This document shows positions 35,042 to 45,436 of a stretch of DNA of 64,000 nucleotides, piece after piece (position 1 is the stretch's first letter; each line of letters begins with the position of its first letter). The notes below the pieces were generated by a model. That model had not been told where the DNA came from, searched no databases, and saw only the letters and a list, made by a program, of their open reading frames with translations. The stretch is from Actinomarinicola tropica. Its GTDB lineage: Bacteria > Actinomycetota > Acidimicrobiia > Acidimicrobiales > SKKL01. The position numbers and the translations under genes were made by a program. The stretch covers positions 2,941,001 through 3,005,000 of the forward strand of contig NZ_CP045851.1 in assembly GCF_009650215.1 (NCBI RefSeq), written 5' to 3'.

Positions 35042-36609
35042 TGGGACGCAAGATCCTCTTCGTCACCACCGACCAGCAGCGCTACGACACCCTCGGGTGC
35101 AACGGCGGCCAGGTCGCCCGCACGCCGGTGATCGACCGCCTCGCGGCCGAGGGGATCCGCTACGAGCGCGCCGTCCCGCAGTCGGTCGTGTGCATGCCCT
35201 CGCGATCGACGATGCTCACCGGCCAGCACCCCCGCACCCACGGCGTGTGGATGAACGGCGTCCCGCTCCCCGTCGACGCACCGTCGGTGGCCGCCGAGCT
35301 GCATCGCGCCGGCTACCGGACGGCGCTCGTCGGCAAGCCGCACTTCGAGCCGTTCCTCGACCCCTTCGCCCGCTTCGTCGAGAACCGCCTCTCGAGGGAG
35401 GGTGTGTTCACCGTCGACTCGCCGTGGCACGACGGCACGATCGGTCCGCACCGGGGCTTCGAGCACATGGAGCTCGCCACGCACGGCGCCGCCGGTCCGC
35501 TCCACTACGCCCGGTGGCTGAACGCCGAGCACCCCGAGGCGGTGGGCGGCTTCTACGCCGTGCTCGACCAGGACCTCGAGGTGAACGCCGACGGCGGGGG
35601 GTCCACCGGCGCCCCGCAGGTGAAGGACAACCCGATCCCGCGGGAGTGGTACCACACCGACTGGGTGGCCGACCGCACGATCGGCTGGCTCGACTCGCTC
35701 GACGCCGACGACGACTGGTTCTGCTGGATGAGCTTCCCCGACCCCCACCACCCGTGGGACCCGCCGGCGTCGGAGCTCGGTCGCGTCGACTGGCGGGAGG
35801 TGCCGCTCCCCGAGGGCTACCCGGAGGACCGCGCCGAGAGGGAGGCGCTGCTCGACGCCAAGCCCCGCCACTGGCGCCGGTGGTACGACGGCTCGCTGGT
35901 GTCGAACTACGAGGCACCGTCGCGCTGGGTGCCCGCCACGCTGACCGCGGACCAGGTGCGCGAGGTGAACGCCCGGAACGCGATCGAGGTCGAGCTGATC
36001 GACGAGGCCCTTGGCCGAGTGCTCGCCGCGATCGAGGCCCGTGGCTGGACCGACGACGTCGACGTCGTGTTCACCACGGACCACGGCGAGCTCCAGGGCG
36101 ACTTCGGGCTCCTCTTCAAGGGGCCGTACCACGTCGATGGGCTGATGCGGCTACCGCTCGTCTGGCGGCCGGCACCCTCCGCCAGCATCGCCCCTGCGGT
36201 CGTCAGCCAGCCCGTGGGCCTGGTCGACCTCGCACCGACGTTCTGCGAGGTCGCCGGCCTCGCCGCCCCGGACTGGATGGAGGGATCGGTCCTGCCGACC
36301 GACGACGATGCCGCCGTCGCCGCTCGCGACGGCGCGCAGCTCACCGAGTGGGACAGCGAGCTGTTCGGCGTGGGCGTGCACCTGCGCACGATCACTCGCG
36401 ACGGCTGGGTCTGCACGGTGTACCGGCCGGGCACGGTCCACGACGGCACGGAGGGCGAGCTCTACGACCTCTCCGACGATCCGCTCCAGCGGGTGAACCG
36501 CTGGGACGACCCCGCGTGCGCCGCCGTGCGCTCCGACCTCGTCGCGGACCTCGAGGACCGGCTGCGACCGAGGCCCTCGCCCCGGCGTCCGCTCGACGCC
36601 CCGGTCTGA
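35041..36609 (+). CDS. sulfatase (Cys-type, formylglycine)
   Basis: This 522-residue hydrolase cleaves sulfate or phosphonate-type esters. The activating motif CMPSR lies at residues 51-55, where Cys would be oxidised to formylglycine, followed by TMLTGQHP. Metal ligands come from TTDQQ near 10-13 and FTTDHGELQGD. There is no signal peptide, so it acts in the cytoplasm, as in choline-sulfatase-like and phosphonate monoester hydrolase relatives. No formylglycine-generating enzyme gene lies in the window. Confidence 0.88.
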   Translation: MGRKILFVTTDQQRYDTLGCNGGQVARTPVIDRLAAEGIRYERAVPQSVVCMPSRSTMLTGQHPRTHGVWMNGVPLPVDAPSVAAELHRAGYRTALVGKPHFEPFLDPFARFVENRLSREGVFTVDSPWHDGTIGPHRGFEHMELATHGAAGPLHYARWLNAEHPEAVGGFYAVLDQDLEVNADGGGSTGAPQVKDNPIPREWYHTDWVADRTIGWLDSLDADDDWFCWMSFPDPHHPWDPPASELGRVDWREVPLPEGYPEDRAEREALLDAKPRHWRRWYDGSLVSNYEAPSRWVPATLTADQVREVNARNAIEVELIDEALGRVLAAIEARGWTDDVDVVFTTDHGELQGDFGLLFKGPYHVDGLMRLPLVWRPAPSASIAPAVVSQPVGLVDLAPTFCEVAGLAAPDWMEGSVLPTDDDAAVAARDGAQLTEWDSELFGVGVHLRTITRDGWVCTVYRPGTVHDGTEGELYDLSDDPLQRVNRWDDPACAAVRSDLVADLEDRLRPRPSPRRPLDAPV

Positions 36610-36659
36610 CCCCAACCGCACGGCCCTCCGCGCCACCTCCGTCCCTACACTCGCCGTCC

Positions 36660-37391
36660 ATGGATCGAGGGGTCTGTGTGATCACCGGCGGCGGTCGCGG
36701 CATCGGTGCGGCCACGGTCCGCCGGGTCGCGGCGATGGGCTGGCGGCCCTGCGTGTCCTGGCGCGAGGACGAGCGCTCCGCCACCGACCTCGCCGCCGAG
36801 CTCGGCGGTGTCGCGGTGCGTGCCGACGTCGCCTCGGAGGACGACGTCGTCCAGCTGTTCGCCCGCGCCCGGGAGCTGGGGCCGGTCACCGCCGCTGTGG
36901 CCAACGCCGGGATCGTCGCGCCGACCGCCCGGCTCGACGAGATGTCGTCGGACCGCATCCGCCGCATGTTCGACGTGAACGCCGTCGGCGCCGTGCTCAC
37001 CTGCCGGGAAGCCGTGCGCCACATGTCGCCTCGGCACGGCGGCGCCGGCGGGTCGATCGTGGCGGTGTCGTCGGTGGCGGCCGTCCTCGGGTCGCCGGGC
37101 ACGTACGTCGACTACGCAGCGAGCAAGGGAGCCGTCGACACCCTGGTCGTGGGCCTCGGCCGCGAGGTCGCCGGCGAGGGCATCAGGGTGAACGGCGTCC
37201 GGCCGGGGATCATCGACACCGAGATCCACGCCGACTCCGGCCAGCCCGAACGGGCGCGCGAGGTCGGGCCTCGCCTGCCGATGGGCCGCGTGGGCACGGC
37301 GGAGGAGGTCGCCGACGTGATCGCCTGGCTGCTGTCCGACGACGCCGCCTACGTGACGGCGACCCTCGTCGACGTCGCCGGCGGTCGGTAG
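36660..37391 (+). CDS. SDR-family oxidoreductase
   Basis: This 243-residue classical short-chain dehydrogenase has TGGGRGIG near residues 10-17, ANAGIVAP near 82, the catalytic Ser in VAVSSVAAV, and YAASKGA with Tyr and Lys. The PG motif is RPGIIDTEIH and the C-terminus is VTATLVDVAGGR. It stands 50 bases after the sulfatase with no visible terminator, so it may be in the same operon, but the substrate cannot be told. Confidence 0.9.
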   Translation: MDRGVCVITGGGRGIGAATVRRVAAMGWRPCVSWREDERSATDLAAELGGVAVRADVASEDDVVQLFARARELGPVTAAVANAGIVAPTARLDEMSSDRIRRMFDVNAVGAVLTCREAVRHMSPRHGGAGGSIVAVSSVAAVLGSPGTYVDYAASKGAVDTLVVGLGREVAGEGIRVNGVRPGIIDTEIHADSGQPERAREVGPRLPMGRVGTAEEVADVIAWLLSDDAAYVTATLVDVAGGR

Positions 37392-37392
37392 C

Positions 37393-38151
37393 TCAGCCGC
37401 CCTGCAAGCGGACGGCCTCGACGTCGTCGGGCCGGAACCCACCGCCGTCGACGGGCACGAGGACGTCCTGGTCGACCATGGCCTGGACGTCCTCCTCGCT
37501 GACCCCGAGTCGCTCGGCCGCGGCGTCGACGTCGAGGAGGTCCTGGCCGTCGGCGCGCGTCAGGTCGACGACCGGCTCACCGCTCGGCGTGCGCTCGGTG
37601 GCACCGCCCTCCTGGACGTTGGCGCCCAGTGCGTAGGAGAGGTGCCCGCCCAGGTAGCCGGTGAAGGTGGCGGCGCCGGCGCCGAGCGCACCCCACACGA
37701 GGCCCCGCAGGTGGTGGCCGCGGCGACGGGAGCGCCACGAGCGGAAGTAGAGGAGCATCACGCCGACGTTCCCGAGCCCGTGGACGACGCCGACACGCCG
37801 GATGCGGGGGTCCGAGTGGGCGGCTCGGTAGTCGACCGCGCCGGCCATGGCGGTGGGGACGGCGCTGAGCAGTCCCATGCCGATGAGCCGGCGGGCGACG
37901 ACACGGCCGGCCTTCCCTCCGATCAGATCGACGACCGCCGCCGAGGTGAAGAAGCCGATCGGCAGGTCGGTGAGCATGGGGTGCGCCCGGTGACCGAGCG
38001 GCTCACCACGGAGGGCCGGGCCGAGCGGGCCCTCGTCGAGGGGAGCGGCGGCGTCGGCGATGGTGCGGCCGATCGAGTCGAGGCGGGCGTCGTTCTCCTG
38101 CCGATCGATGAGATCGACCAGCCACGGTGGCATGGCACGGCGCGTCTGCAT
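37393..38151 (-). CDS. DUF2231 membrane protein
   Basis: This 252-residue protein has four membrane helices at about residues 60-175. The DUF2231 signature is HRAHPMLTDLPIGFFTSAAVVDLIGG, given here in two parts: HRAHPMLTDLPIGFF then TSAAVVDLIGG. A soluble C-terminal tail contains DVDAAAERLGVSEEDVQAMV, which looks like a small helix-turn-helix module. Many homologues couple a Rieske domain at this place; here none is present. GGAGGTGACCC precedes the ATG. Confidence 0.85.
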   Translation of the reverse strand: MQTRRAMPPWLVDLIDRQENDARLDSIGRTIADAAAPLDEGPLGPALRGEPLGHRAHPMLTDLPIGFFTSAAVVDLIGGKAGRVVARRLIGMGLLSAVPTAMAGAVDYRAAHSDPRIRRVGVVHGLGNVGVMLLYFRSWRSRRRGHHLRGLVWGALGAGAATFTGYLGGHLSYALGANVQEGGATERTPSGEPVVDLTRADGQDLLDVDAAAERLGVSEEDVQAMVDQDVLVPVDGGGFRPDDVEAVRLQGG

Positions 38152-38249
38152 GGGTCACCTCCGGATCGTGGTGCCCCGCCTCGTACCCCGTCGGTCCGCC
38201 CGTCACGCTCCGGTTTGCGCCGCGGGTGGACGCGGGTACCGGTGGCGCC

Positions 38250-38333
38250 ATGATCCGCACCCTGCTCATCATCCTGCTCATCCTCCTCATCGTCGGCGCC
38301 ATCGGTGGCGTCGGCTTCGGGCGTCGCCGCTAG
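38250..38333 (+). CDS. 27-residue hydrophobic small protein
   Basis: A short frame encodes a single membrane helix, MIRTLLIILLILLIVGAIGG, ending VGFGRRR. The pattern of Leu/Ile-rich helix plus a basic tail recalls DUF3309-type small membrane proteins. No strong ribosome binding site is seen. It lies between DUF2231 (divergent) and the surface protein gene. Confidence 0.5.
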   Translation: MIRTLLIILLILLIVGAIGGVGFGRRR

Positions 38334-38451
38334 ACCCTCCCGAGGTCTCCTGGACGGCGGGGCGCCCCCGCCGACGATTGGGCCGTTGGCCCCATGGATC
38401 GACCCGTCGCCCCGCCGATGGAGCACGGATCGTCCCCCGTCCAGGAGACCC

Positions 38452-41400
38452 ATGCTCACCGCACGCCGGAACCGACGCCTCGCGGCCGCCATCGCCCTGC
38501 TCTGTCTGATCGGGGTCCTCGCACCCACAGGCGTCGACGCCAGCGTCGGCTCGGCGGTGATGATCGACGACTTCGAGGGCGGGGCCGACGCGCTCCCCTC
38601 CCGGTCGGTCTCGACGTTGCCCCAGGGCGACTCGACGACGTCCAACGGCGGCACCTACACGTTCGCCGACGGCAAGATGCAGATCACGACCGGCGGCAAC
38701 GGCAACACCGCCGGCGCCGTGATCGCCACGTGGTCCGGCGGCCCGATCGACCTCACCGGCGGGGCCAACAACACCCAGCTGCTGCTGGAGCTCGACCAGG
38801 TGCAGCGCACCAACCCCCAGAACGACTGGGAGTCCGCCGCGTCGATCACCGTGGAGGTGTTCGACACCTACGGCACGCAGGCGACGAGCGGCTCGATCGG
38901 GATCTCCAACACCTTCGCCCACAACATCGCCATCCCGTTCGAGTGCACGGGCGGGTCGACGACGTGCCTGTCGCCGACGCCCCACTGGGACGCGATCACC
39001 TCGGTCCGGCTGTCGATCCACCACCCGACGAACTACGACGGATCGCGCACCACGTCCACCGTCGTCAACCGACTGTGGGCGACGCCTCCCGGCGGCATCG
39101 CACCGGCTCCGCCGACGGCGACGATCGACGTGCCGTCCACGGTGTTCGCGCCGAGCGAGGAGGGCGTGACCTTCGACGTGGGGTTCACCTCGGGTGGCCT
39201 GCCCGCGCCGGTCACCGCCGTGCCCCAGACCGACGCCGGCCTCACCGCCGACGGGCTGACCGTCGGCGGCACCGCCCCCGGCCCGCGGAACCTGGCGATC
39301 TCCGGCGGACCGTCGCACTACACCGTGCAGGTCACCGGGATGACCGGCGACGGGACGGTCACGCTGGCGGTCGACGAGGGCGCCGTGGCCGACGCGTGGA
39401 GCCAGGACAACCCGGCCTCGACGACGGCCAGCAGCGCGTTCACCCTCGCGGTGCCGCCGACGCTGGCCGATGACCCGCTGTCGACGACGACCGCGCTCGC
39501 CGGCACGCCCTTCTCCGCGACCCTGAGCGCGGGCGGGCACCCGACGCCGACCCTCACGGCCGCCGGCCTGCCGTCCGGCCTGAGCCTCAGCGACCACGGC
39601 GACGGCACCGGCACGGTGAGCGGCACGGTCGCCGCCGGGGCCCCGGGCTCGGTGGACGTGACGTTCACGGCCACAAACGTCGCCGGCAGCGCGTCGCAGA
39701 CGGTCACCCTGACGATCCACGAGCTCCTCTCCGTCGCCTCCGGTCCCGACGACGTCCTCTGGGTCGACGGCGTCGCGGACGCCGCGACGTGGACCTTCGC
39801 CGGCAACCCTGCCGTCGGGGCCGCGACCGTCACCGAGCGGGCCGGCCACACCCTCGACGGGGCCACGCTCGACACGTCCGGCGACGAGCTCTCCGTCACC
39901 TACGACGGCAGCGGCGTCGCCGTCGGCGACCACGTCATCGACGTCGACCTCACGACCGAGGCCGGCACCACGCGGTTCACTCGCGACGTGCGGGTCGTCG
40001 AACCCATCGTCCTCACGAGCCCGACCGTGCTCGCAGGTGCCGTCGGCGACGAGCTGACCCACGACATCATCGCCACGGGCACCGGCCCGCTCGCCGTCAC
40101 CGCCACGGGTCTGCCCGCGTGGGCCACGCTCGAGGACCACGGCGACGGCACCGCGACGATCTCCGGCACACCGCCCGTCGGCGCGGCCGGGGTGTCGTCC
40201 TTCACGATCGACGTGGTCGGCGCGGCCGGCACGCTCACCGAGTCCCACGACCTCACGATCACGAGCGGACCCGTCGCCGTCGAGTCGGCGTCGACCACGA
40301 TCTCGACCGGCGACGCCCTCGACCTGGCGCTCGGCGTCGACCTCGGGTACCCCGTCGCCGACGTCACCACGAGTGGGCTGCCGACGTGGATGACCGCCGT
40401 CGTCGAGGACGGCGACGTCGTCCTCACGTCCGACCCGACGACCCCGGCCCAGGCCGGCGTCCACGAGCTGACCGTCACCCTGTCGAACGTGCACGGCACG
40501 CAGGTCGTGGACGTGACCGTCACCGTCCTCGATCCGGCCGGGATCGTCCCGGCCACCCCCGTGATGGAGGCCGGACGCAGCGGGAGCGCCACGATCACCG
40601 CGGACGGCTTCCCGCTCCCGAGCCTCAGCGCATCGGGCCTCCCCACCTGGCTGGACCTCCTCGACCTCGGCGACGGCACCGCGACGCTGACCGGTGACGT
40701 GCCCGTCGGCGCCGGCGGCATCCACGACATCTCCGTCACCGCCGACAACGGGCACTCGACCGACACCGCGGTCGTCGCGGTCACCGTGGTCGAGGCGCCG
40801 CAGATCGCCGATCCCGGCACCATCCGCGTGGCGGCGCACGGCACCCTGGACGGCACCTTCGCCGTGCGCGGCTGGCCGGTGCCGACCCTCGAGGTCGCCG
40901 GACTGCCCGACGGCATCACCGCGACGATCGACGGGCGCAGCCTGCGGATGACAGGCACCCCGACGGCGACGGGTCGCCACGAGGTCGACCTGACCTTCAC
41001 CAACGACCACGGGACCCACGCCGCGACCCTGGTGCTCGAGGTCACGGCCGCGCCGAACCTCTCGGGTCCCGCGACGGCGTCGATGACCGCCGGCAGCGCG
41101 GCCGAGGTCCAGCTCACGGCCACCGGGTGGGAGCAGCCGACCGTGTCGGTCGCCGCGCCCCTGCCCGCCGGTCTGTCACTCGCCGACCACGGGGGCGGCG
41201 ACGTGCGCATCTCCGGCACCCCCGCCCCCGGATCCGGTGGCGTCCACGCGATCACCGTCACCGCGGCCAACCCGTCTGGTGACGACGCCCACACGATCAC
41301 CGTGACGATCGACGAGGCACCGACGTGGGGCACGCTCGCCCCGGCCGCAGTCACCGTCGGCGGCGCCCCCGCCGCGCACACCGTCCAGGTGGGCGGCTAC

Positions 41401-42645
41401 CCCGTGCCGACGATCTCGGCCACCGCGCCCCTCCCGTCCGGCCTCACCCTGACCGACAACGGCGACGGCACGGCCACGCTCTCCGGCACCCCTGCGCCGG
41501 GCACGGGCGGCGCCTACGCGGTGCCGCTGCGCGCCACCAACCGGGCCGGTGACGAGTCGACCCACCTCTCGCTCACCGTCGCCGAGGCGTCGGTCGTGCC
41601 CGAGGCCCCCACCGACGGCGGCGACGTCGACCCCGATGAGCCCCTCGACGTGACGATCGGGGCCACCGGCCACCCGACGCCGACACTGACCCCCGCGGCA
41701 CCACTCCCGTCGGGGCTCACCTTCGTCGACAACGGCGACGGCACCGGCACGCTCGCGGGCACCCCGGCGCGCGGCGCCGGCGGCCGCCACGAGATCGTCA
41801 TCGTCGTCGACAACGGCGTCGGCACGCCCCAGCAGCAGACGATCGTCGTCGAGATCTTCGAGGGCGCCGACCTCGACGATCCGGGCCGCCCCGCACCAGC
41901 GCCCCTCGGCGAGGCGATCGACCTCCGCTTCCGGTCGGTCGGCTGGCCCCGCCCCGCCCTCTCCCTCGACCCGCCCGCAGGGCCGGTCGGGCTGGCGAGC
42001 CTCGCCGGCGTCCGGCCGGCCGCCACGTCGAGCGGGCTGCCCGACGGGCTGACCTTCGTCGACAACGGCGACGGCACCGCCTCGATCGTCGGCACACCGG
42101 GCCCCGGCACCGCCGGTCGCCACACCCTCACGGTGTACGCCAGCAACGAGCACGGCACCTCGAGCCTTCCGTTCACCTTCGAGATCCACGAGGCGGCGAC
42201 GGTGTCCGTCGCCGACCTCGACGGCACCTCACGGCGCACGACCGCCGGTCACCCGGTGGAGCTGACGGTCACGACGACCGGCTTCCCGGTCGCCGCGATC
42301 ACCGCGTCGGGGCTGCCCCCCGGGCTCCGCCTGGTGGACCACGGAGACGGCACGGCCACGATCTCCGGCACGGTCGCCGTCGACGCCGTCGCCACCTGGC
42401 CGGTGCGCGTCGTCGCCGACAACGGCGCCGGCGATCCGCAGGCCGCCACGTTCGACCTGATCGTGGTGGCGCCGCCCGCCGCGCCGGCCGACGACGAGCG
42501 TCCCGCCGGCCGTCGCGACGCACTCGGGGGCCAGAGCCTGCCGCGCACCGGCAGCGACGCCCGAGCCCCGATCGTGGCCGGACTCGGCCTGGTCGTCCTC
42601 GGCGCCGGGCTCGTCGTCGGGGGGCGCCGCCGTCGCACGGCCTGA
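38452..42645 (+). CDS. large LPxTG cell-surface protein with Ig-like repeats
   Basis: This 1397-residue exported protein has a signal peptide at residues about 1-30 and an N-terminal beta-sandwich domain to about 215 (DDFEGGADALPSRS, QLLLELDQVQRTNPQNDW). About twelve putative Ig domains of the He_PIG type follow, each near 85-95 residues, with recurring blocks like GLPSGLSLSDHGDGTGTVSG. The end is LPRTG (1363-1367), a membrane helix and RRRR, the sorting signal for sortase anchoring. AGGAGA precedes the ATG. Likely an adhesin or scaffold; no catalytic motif is seen. Confidence 0.85.
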   Translation: MLTARRNRRLAAAIALLCLIGVLAPTGVDASVGSAVMIDDFEGGADALPSRSVSTLPQGDSTTSNGGTYTFADGKMQITTGGNGNTAGAVIATWSGGPIDLTGGANNTQLLLELDQVQRTNPQNDWESAASITVEVFDTYGTQATSGSIGISNTFAHNIAIPFECTGGSTTCLSPTPHWDAITSVRLSIHHPTNYDGSRTTSTVVNRLWATPPGGIAPAPPTATIDVPSTVFAPSEEGVTFDVGFTSGGLPAPVTAVPQTDAGLTADGLTVGGTAPGPRNLAISGGPSHYTVQVTGMTGDGTVTLAVDEGAVADAWSQDNPASTTASSAFTLAVPPTLADDPLSTTTALAGTPFSATLSAGGHPTPTLTAAGLPSGLSLSDHGDGTGTVSGTVAAGAPGSVDVTFTATNVAGSASQTVTLTIHELLSVASGPDDVLWVDGVADAATWTFAGNPAVGAATVTERAGHTLDGATLDTSGDELSVTYDGSGVAVGDHVIDVDLTTEAGTTRFTRDVRVVEPIVLTSPTVLAGAVGDELTHDIIATGTGPLAVTATGLPAWATLEDHGDGTATISGTPPVGAAGVSSFTIDVVGAAGTLTESHDLTITSGPVAVESASTTISTGDALDLALGVDLGYPVADVTTSGLPTWMTAVVEDGDVVLTSDPTTPAQAGVHELTVTLSNVHGTQVVDVTVTVLDPAGIVPATPVMEAGRSGSATITADGFPLPSLSASGLPTWLDLLDLGDGTATLTGDVPVGAGGIHDISVTADNGHSTDTAVVAVTVVEAPQIADPGTIRVAAHGTLDGTFAVRGWPVPTLEVAGLPDGITATIDGRSLRMTGTPTATGRHEVDLTFTNDHGTHAATLVLEVTAAPNLSGPATASMTAGSAAEVQLTATGWEQPTVSVAAPLPAGLSLADHGGGDVRISGTPAPGSGGVHAITVTAANPSGDDAHTITVTIDEAPTWGTLAPAAVTVGGAPAAHTVQVGGYPVPTISATAPLPSGLTLTDNGDGTATLSGTPAPGTGGAYAVPLRATNRAGDESTHLSLTVAEASVVPEAPTDGGDVDPDEPLDVTIGATGHPTPTLTPAAPLPSGLTFVDNGDGTGTLAGTPARGAGGRHEIVIVVDNGVGTPQQQTIVVEIFEGADLDDPGRPAPAPLGEAIDLRFRSVGWPRPALSLDPPAGPVGLASLAGVRPAATSSGLPDGLTFVDNGDGTASIVGTPGPGTAGRHTLTVYASNEHGTSSLPFTFEIHEAATVSVADLDGTSRRTTAGHPVELTVTTTGFPVAAITASGLPPGLRLVDHGDGTATISGTVAVDAVATWPVRVVADNGAGDPQAATFDLIVVAPPAAPADDERPAGRRDALGGQSLPRTGSDARAPIVAGLGLVVLGAGLVVGGRRRRTA

Positions 42646-42668
42646 TCAGACGGCGGTCGGACCGGCGC

Positions 42669-43937
42669 TCACCCGCCGGCTCCGGCCGCCCGCGCCCGAC
42701 CGAGCAGGTGGCGCCTCTCGGCCACGTTCCCGGTCCTCGCCGCCGCGGCTGTGAACGCGTCGACCGCGGCGGGCGCGTCGCCGAGTCGGGCGAGCAGATC
42801 CCCGCGCGTCGCGTGCCACAGGTGGTGCTCACGCAGGTCGAGGTCGTCGACCAGCTCCAGCGCCGCCGCGGGACCGACGACCTCGGCGACCGCGACGGCG
42901 CGGTTGAGCGCCACGATCGACGTGGGCGTGACCGCGAGCAGCTGGTCGTAGAGGGCGAGGATCTGGTCCCACGCGGTGGCCTCCCACGTGGGGGCGTCGC
43001 AGTGGACCGCGTTGATCGCGGCCTGGAGCTGGTGGGGTCCGGGCCGTCCCTCGCGGAGGCACCCACGGACGAGGGCCAACCCCTCGTCGACGAGCGCCCG
43101 GTCCCAGCGGGTCCGATCCTGCTCGGCCAGCGGGACGAGCGAGCCGTCGGCGGCGACCCGCGCCGGACGCCGCCCCGCCACCAGCAGCAGGAGGGCGAGG
43201 AGCCCGCGGACCTCCGGCTCGTCCGGCGCCAGGCGGGCCAGCACGCGCGCGAGGTGGATCGCCTCGTCGCACAGGTCGACGCGGTCGAGCCCCTCCCCTG
43301 CCGTGGCGACGTAGCCCTCGTCGAAGACGAGCAGGACGACGGCGAGGACCGCGCCCAGCCGATCGGGCAGCTCGTGGGCGTCCGGCACGCGGAACGGGAT
43401 GCTCGCGGCGCGGATCTTCCGCTTGGCCCGCACGAGCCGCTGCGCCATCGTCGCCTCCGACACGAGGAAGGCACGGGCGATCTCACCGGTCTGGAGGCCG
43501 CCGACCAGCCGCAGGGTGAGCGCCACCTGCGACGGCTGGTCGAGGGCCGGGTGGCAGCAGGTGACCACGAGCCGCAGCTGGTCGTCCTCGATCGTCTCCC
43601 CGCCGCCATCGAGTCCCGGCCAGGTCGCGGCCGTCGCCGCGCCGCGCGCCGTCCGCCGGTGGCGGTCGTCGCGCGTCGCGTCCCGCCGGAGGCGGTCGAT
43701 CGCACGTCGCCGAGCGGTCGTCGTCAGCCAGCCGCCGGGGTTCGGGGGCACGCCGGCCCGGGGCCAGGCCCGCGCCGCCTCGGCGAAGGCCTCCTGCGCG
43801 GCGTCCTCGGCGAGGTCGAGGTCGCCGAACGCCCGGGCGAGGGCGCCCACGACCCGGCTCCACTCCTCACGGAAGGTGCCGCCCAGCGCGTCGCCGACGT
43901 CGTGGGTCTGCCGGAGGGACGAGGGCTCGGGGCTCAC
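42669..43937 (-). CDS. ECF sigma factor of the SigJ-like/DUF6596 group
   Basis: This 422-residue protein has sigma region 2 near residues 20-90 ([56 protein letters not shown]) and region 4 near 120-180 ([20 protein letters not shown]). A long helical C-terminal domain ([34 protein letters not shown]) is typical of this group. It is encoded just after a YCII-like partner, overlapping by 4 bases (GTGA), the standard arrangement. Confidence 0.9.
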   Translation of the reverse strand: MSPEPSSLRQTHDVGDALGGTFREEWSRVVGALARAFGDLDLAEDAAQEAFAEAARAWPRAGVPPNPGGWLTTTARRRAIDRLRRDATRDDRHRRTARGAATAATWPGLDGGGETIEDDQLRLVVTCCHPALDQPSQVALTLRLVGGLQTGEIARAFLVSEATMAQRLVRAKRKIRAASIPFRVPDAHELPDRLGAVLAVVLLVFDEGYVATAGEGLDRVDLCDEAIHLARVLARLAPDEPEVRGLLALLLLVAGRRPARVAADGSLVPLAEQDRTRWDRALVDEGLALVRGCLREGRPGPHQLQAAINAVHCDAPTWEATAWDQILALYDQLLAVTPTSIVALNRAVAVAEVVGPAAALELVDDLDLREHHLWHATRGDLLARLGDAPAAVDAFTAAAARTGNVAERRHLLGRARAAGAGG

Positions 43938-44284
43938 GGCCCGTCCACGAACGGCCGGACCTCGATCGGGCAGGTCGTTGCCGCCGACATGCGCTCGGCC
44001 CAGCGCAGCGCGTCGTCGAGGTCGGGGACGTCGATGATGCTGAGCCCGCCGATCACCTCCTTGGTCTCGACGAACGGACCGTCGTGGGTCACCGTCGAGC
44101 CGTCGCGTGCGGTCACGACCGTCGAGGCGCTCGGGTCGTGGAGGCCGCCGCCGAAGACCCACGAGCCCTGGGACGCGAGCGCGTCGTGAACCTCGGTGAC
44201 GTCCCTCGTGATCTGCTCCAGCTCCTCGGGGGACGGGGCGGTCGAGCCCTCGGGGTAGCAGACCGACATCAGGTAGCGCGCCAT
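43934..44284 (-). CDS. YCII-related (DGPF) protein
   Basis: This 116-residue protein has the family signature [20 protein letters not shown], with [14 protein letters not shown] at the start and the C-terminal CPIEVRPF. Such proteins almost always precede a sigma factor of the above type and are thought to work with it; how is unknown. GAGGAGC before the ATG is a good ribosome binding site. Confidence 0.9.
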   Translation of the reverse strand: MARYLMSVCYPEGSTAPSPEELEQITRDVTEVHDALASQGSWVFGGGLHDPSASTVVTARDGSTVTHDGPFVETKEVIGGLSIIDVPDLDDALRWAERMSAATTCPIEVRPFVDGP

Positions 44285-44399
44285 GTGGTGCTCCTCTCGG
44301 TGCGGGATCGGCCCGGTGCCGATCTTCCACCATGACGACGTACGACCGTCGGCCGGATCGACAGGTCCGTGCAGATCGCGGCGAGGAGGTCGTGCCGGC

Positions 44400-45436
44400 T
44401 CAGGGGAGGATGAGGTGCACGTCGCCGAACTCGTGCCAGAGGTAGCGCTGCTCGATCGCCGCGGCGTAGGAGCGCTCCAGCAGCTCCCGGCCCGCGATCG
44501 CCTCGAGCATCAGCAGGTGCGAGGCCTCGGGCTCGTGCCAGCCGGTGAGCAGCCCGTCGACGGCCCTGACACCCCGCTCCGGCGTCACGACGACGTCGGT
44601 CCAGCCGTCGAACGGTCGCACGCACCCCTCCGGGTCCACCGCGGATTCCAGCGCCCGGACAGTGGTCGTGCCGACGGCCACGACGCGCCCGCCCGCACGT
44701 CGGGTGGCGCGGACGCGTGCAGCGGTGACGGCGGGGACGTGGGCGTGCTCGGGATAGGGCCACTCGTCGGCCTCCAGGGAGGCGACGCCGGTGTGGAGCA
44801 CGACGGGGGTGATGCCCACCCCCTTGCTCACGAGCCGGGTGATGACGTCGGCGGTGAACGGGCGGCCGGCGCTCGCCATCTCGGCGCTGCCCGGCTCACG
44901 GGCGTAGACGTTCTGGTAGGCCGACAGTGGCCACCGGTCCTCGACGTAGCCGTAGCGGATCGGTCGGCCGTGAGCGGCGAGCACCCCAGCGGATCCCCGG
45001 GCACCTCGAGGGTGGCCACCCAGAGGCGGTCGCTCCCGAGGTGGGGGCCCTCCAGGCGCGCGACCCCGTCGGCGGGGAGGTGGATCGTCGTGGGCGGTGG
45101 CTCACCGCGCCAGCGCACGGTGCCCTCCCGCGTCGGGCGCCGCGGTTCGACGACCCAACGCCGGTCGCCGAGCCGGGTGGACAGGTGGACGGTCACCTGT
45201 GCGCCGTCGTCGCCCCGGCCGTCCACCGCCCCGGGGATCGTGGCCGAGGTGTTCACGACGACGAGGTCGCGTGGGTCGAGCAGGTCCGGGAGGTCGGCGA
45301 AGCGCCGGTGGTCGACCTTCACGGAGCCCCGGTGGGCGACCATCATCCGCACGCCGTCGCGGGGGATGCCCCGCGCCTCGGGCGGTCGGTCTGCCGCGAG
45401 CTCGGCGGGGAGGTGGAAGGCCAGCCGGCCGCTCAT
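44400..45436 (-). pseudogene. queA: QueA-like S-adenosylmethionine:tRNA ribosyltransferase-isomerase, frameshifted
   Basis: QueA makes epoxyqueuosine on tRNA from SAM. The N-terminal part reads LPAELAADRPPEARGIPRDG, RRFADLPDLLDPRDLVVVNT, then WVATLEVPGDPLG and leaves frame. The C-terminal part resumes in another frame as VLAAHGRPIRYGYV, then WPLSAYQNVYA, FTADVITRLVSKG and VGTTTVRALES. One extra G in the run of four (CCCC on the plus strand at 44984-44987) restores a single 345-residue reading frame, the usual family length. This may be a real mutation or a homopolymer sequencing error. The start overlaps the SDR stop by 4 bases. Confidence 0.85.

Noticed and set aside
38287-41381. Long open frames antisense to the Ig-repeat surface protein
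   Set aside because: They mirror the repeat pattern of the real gene and have no start signal or domain of their own.
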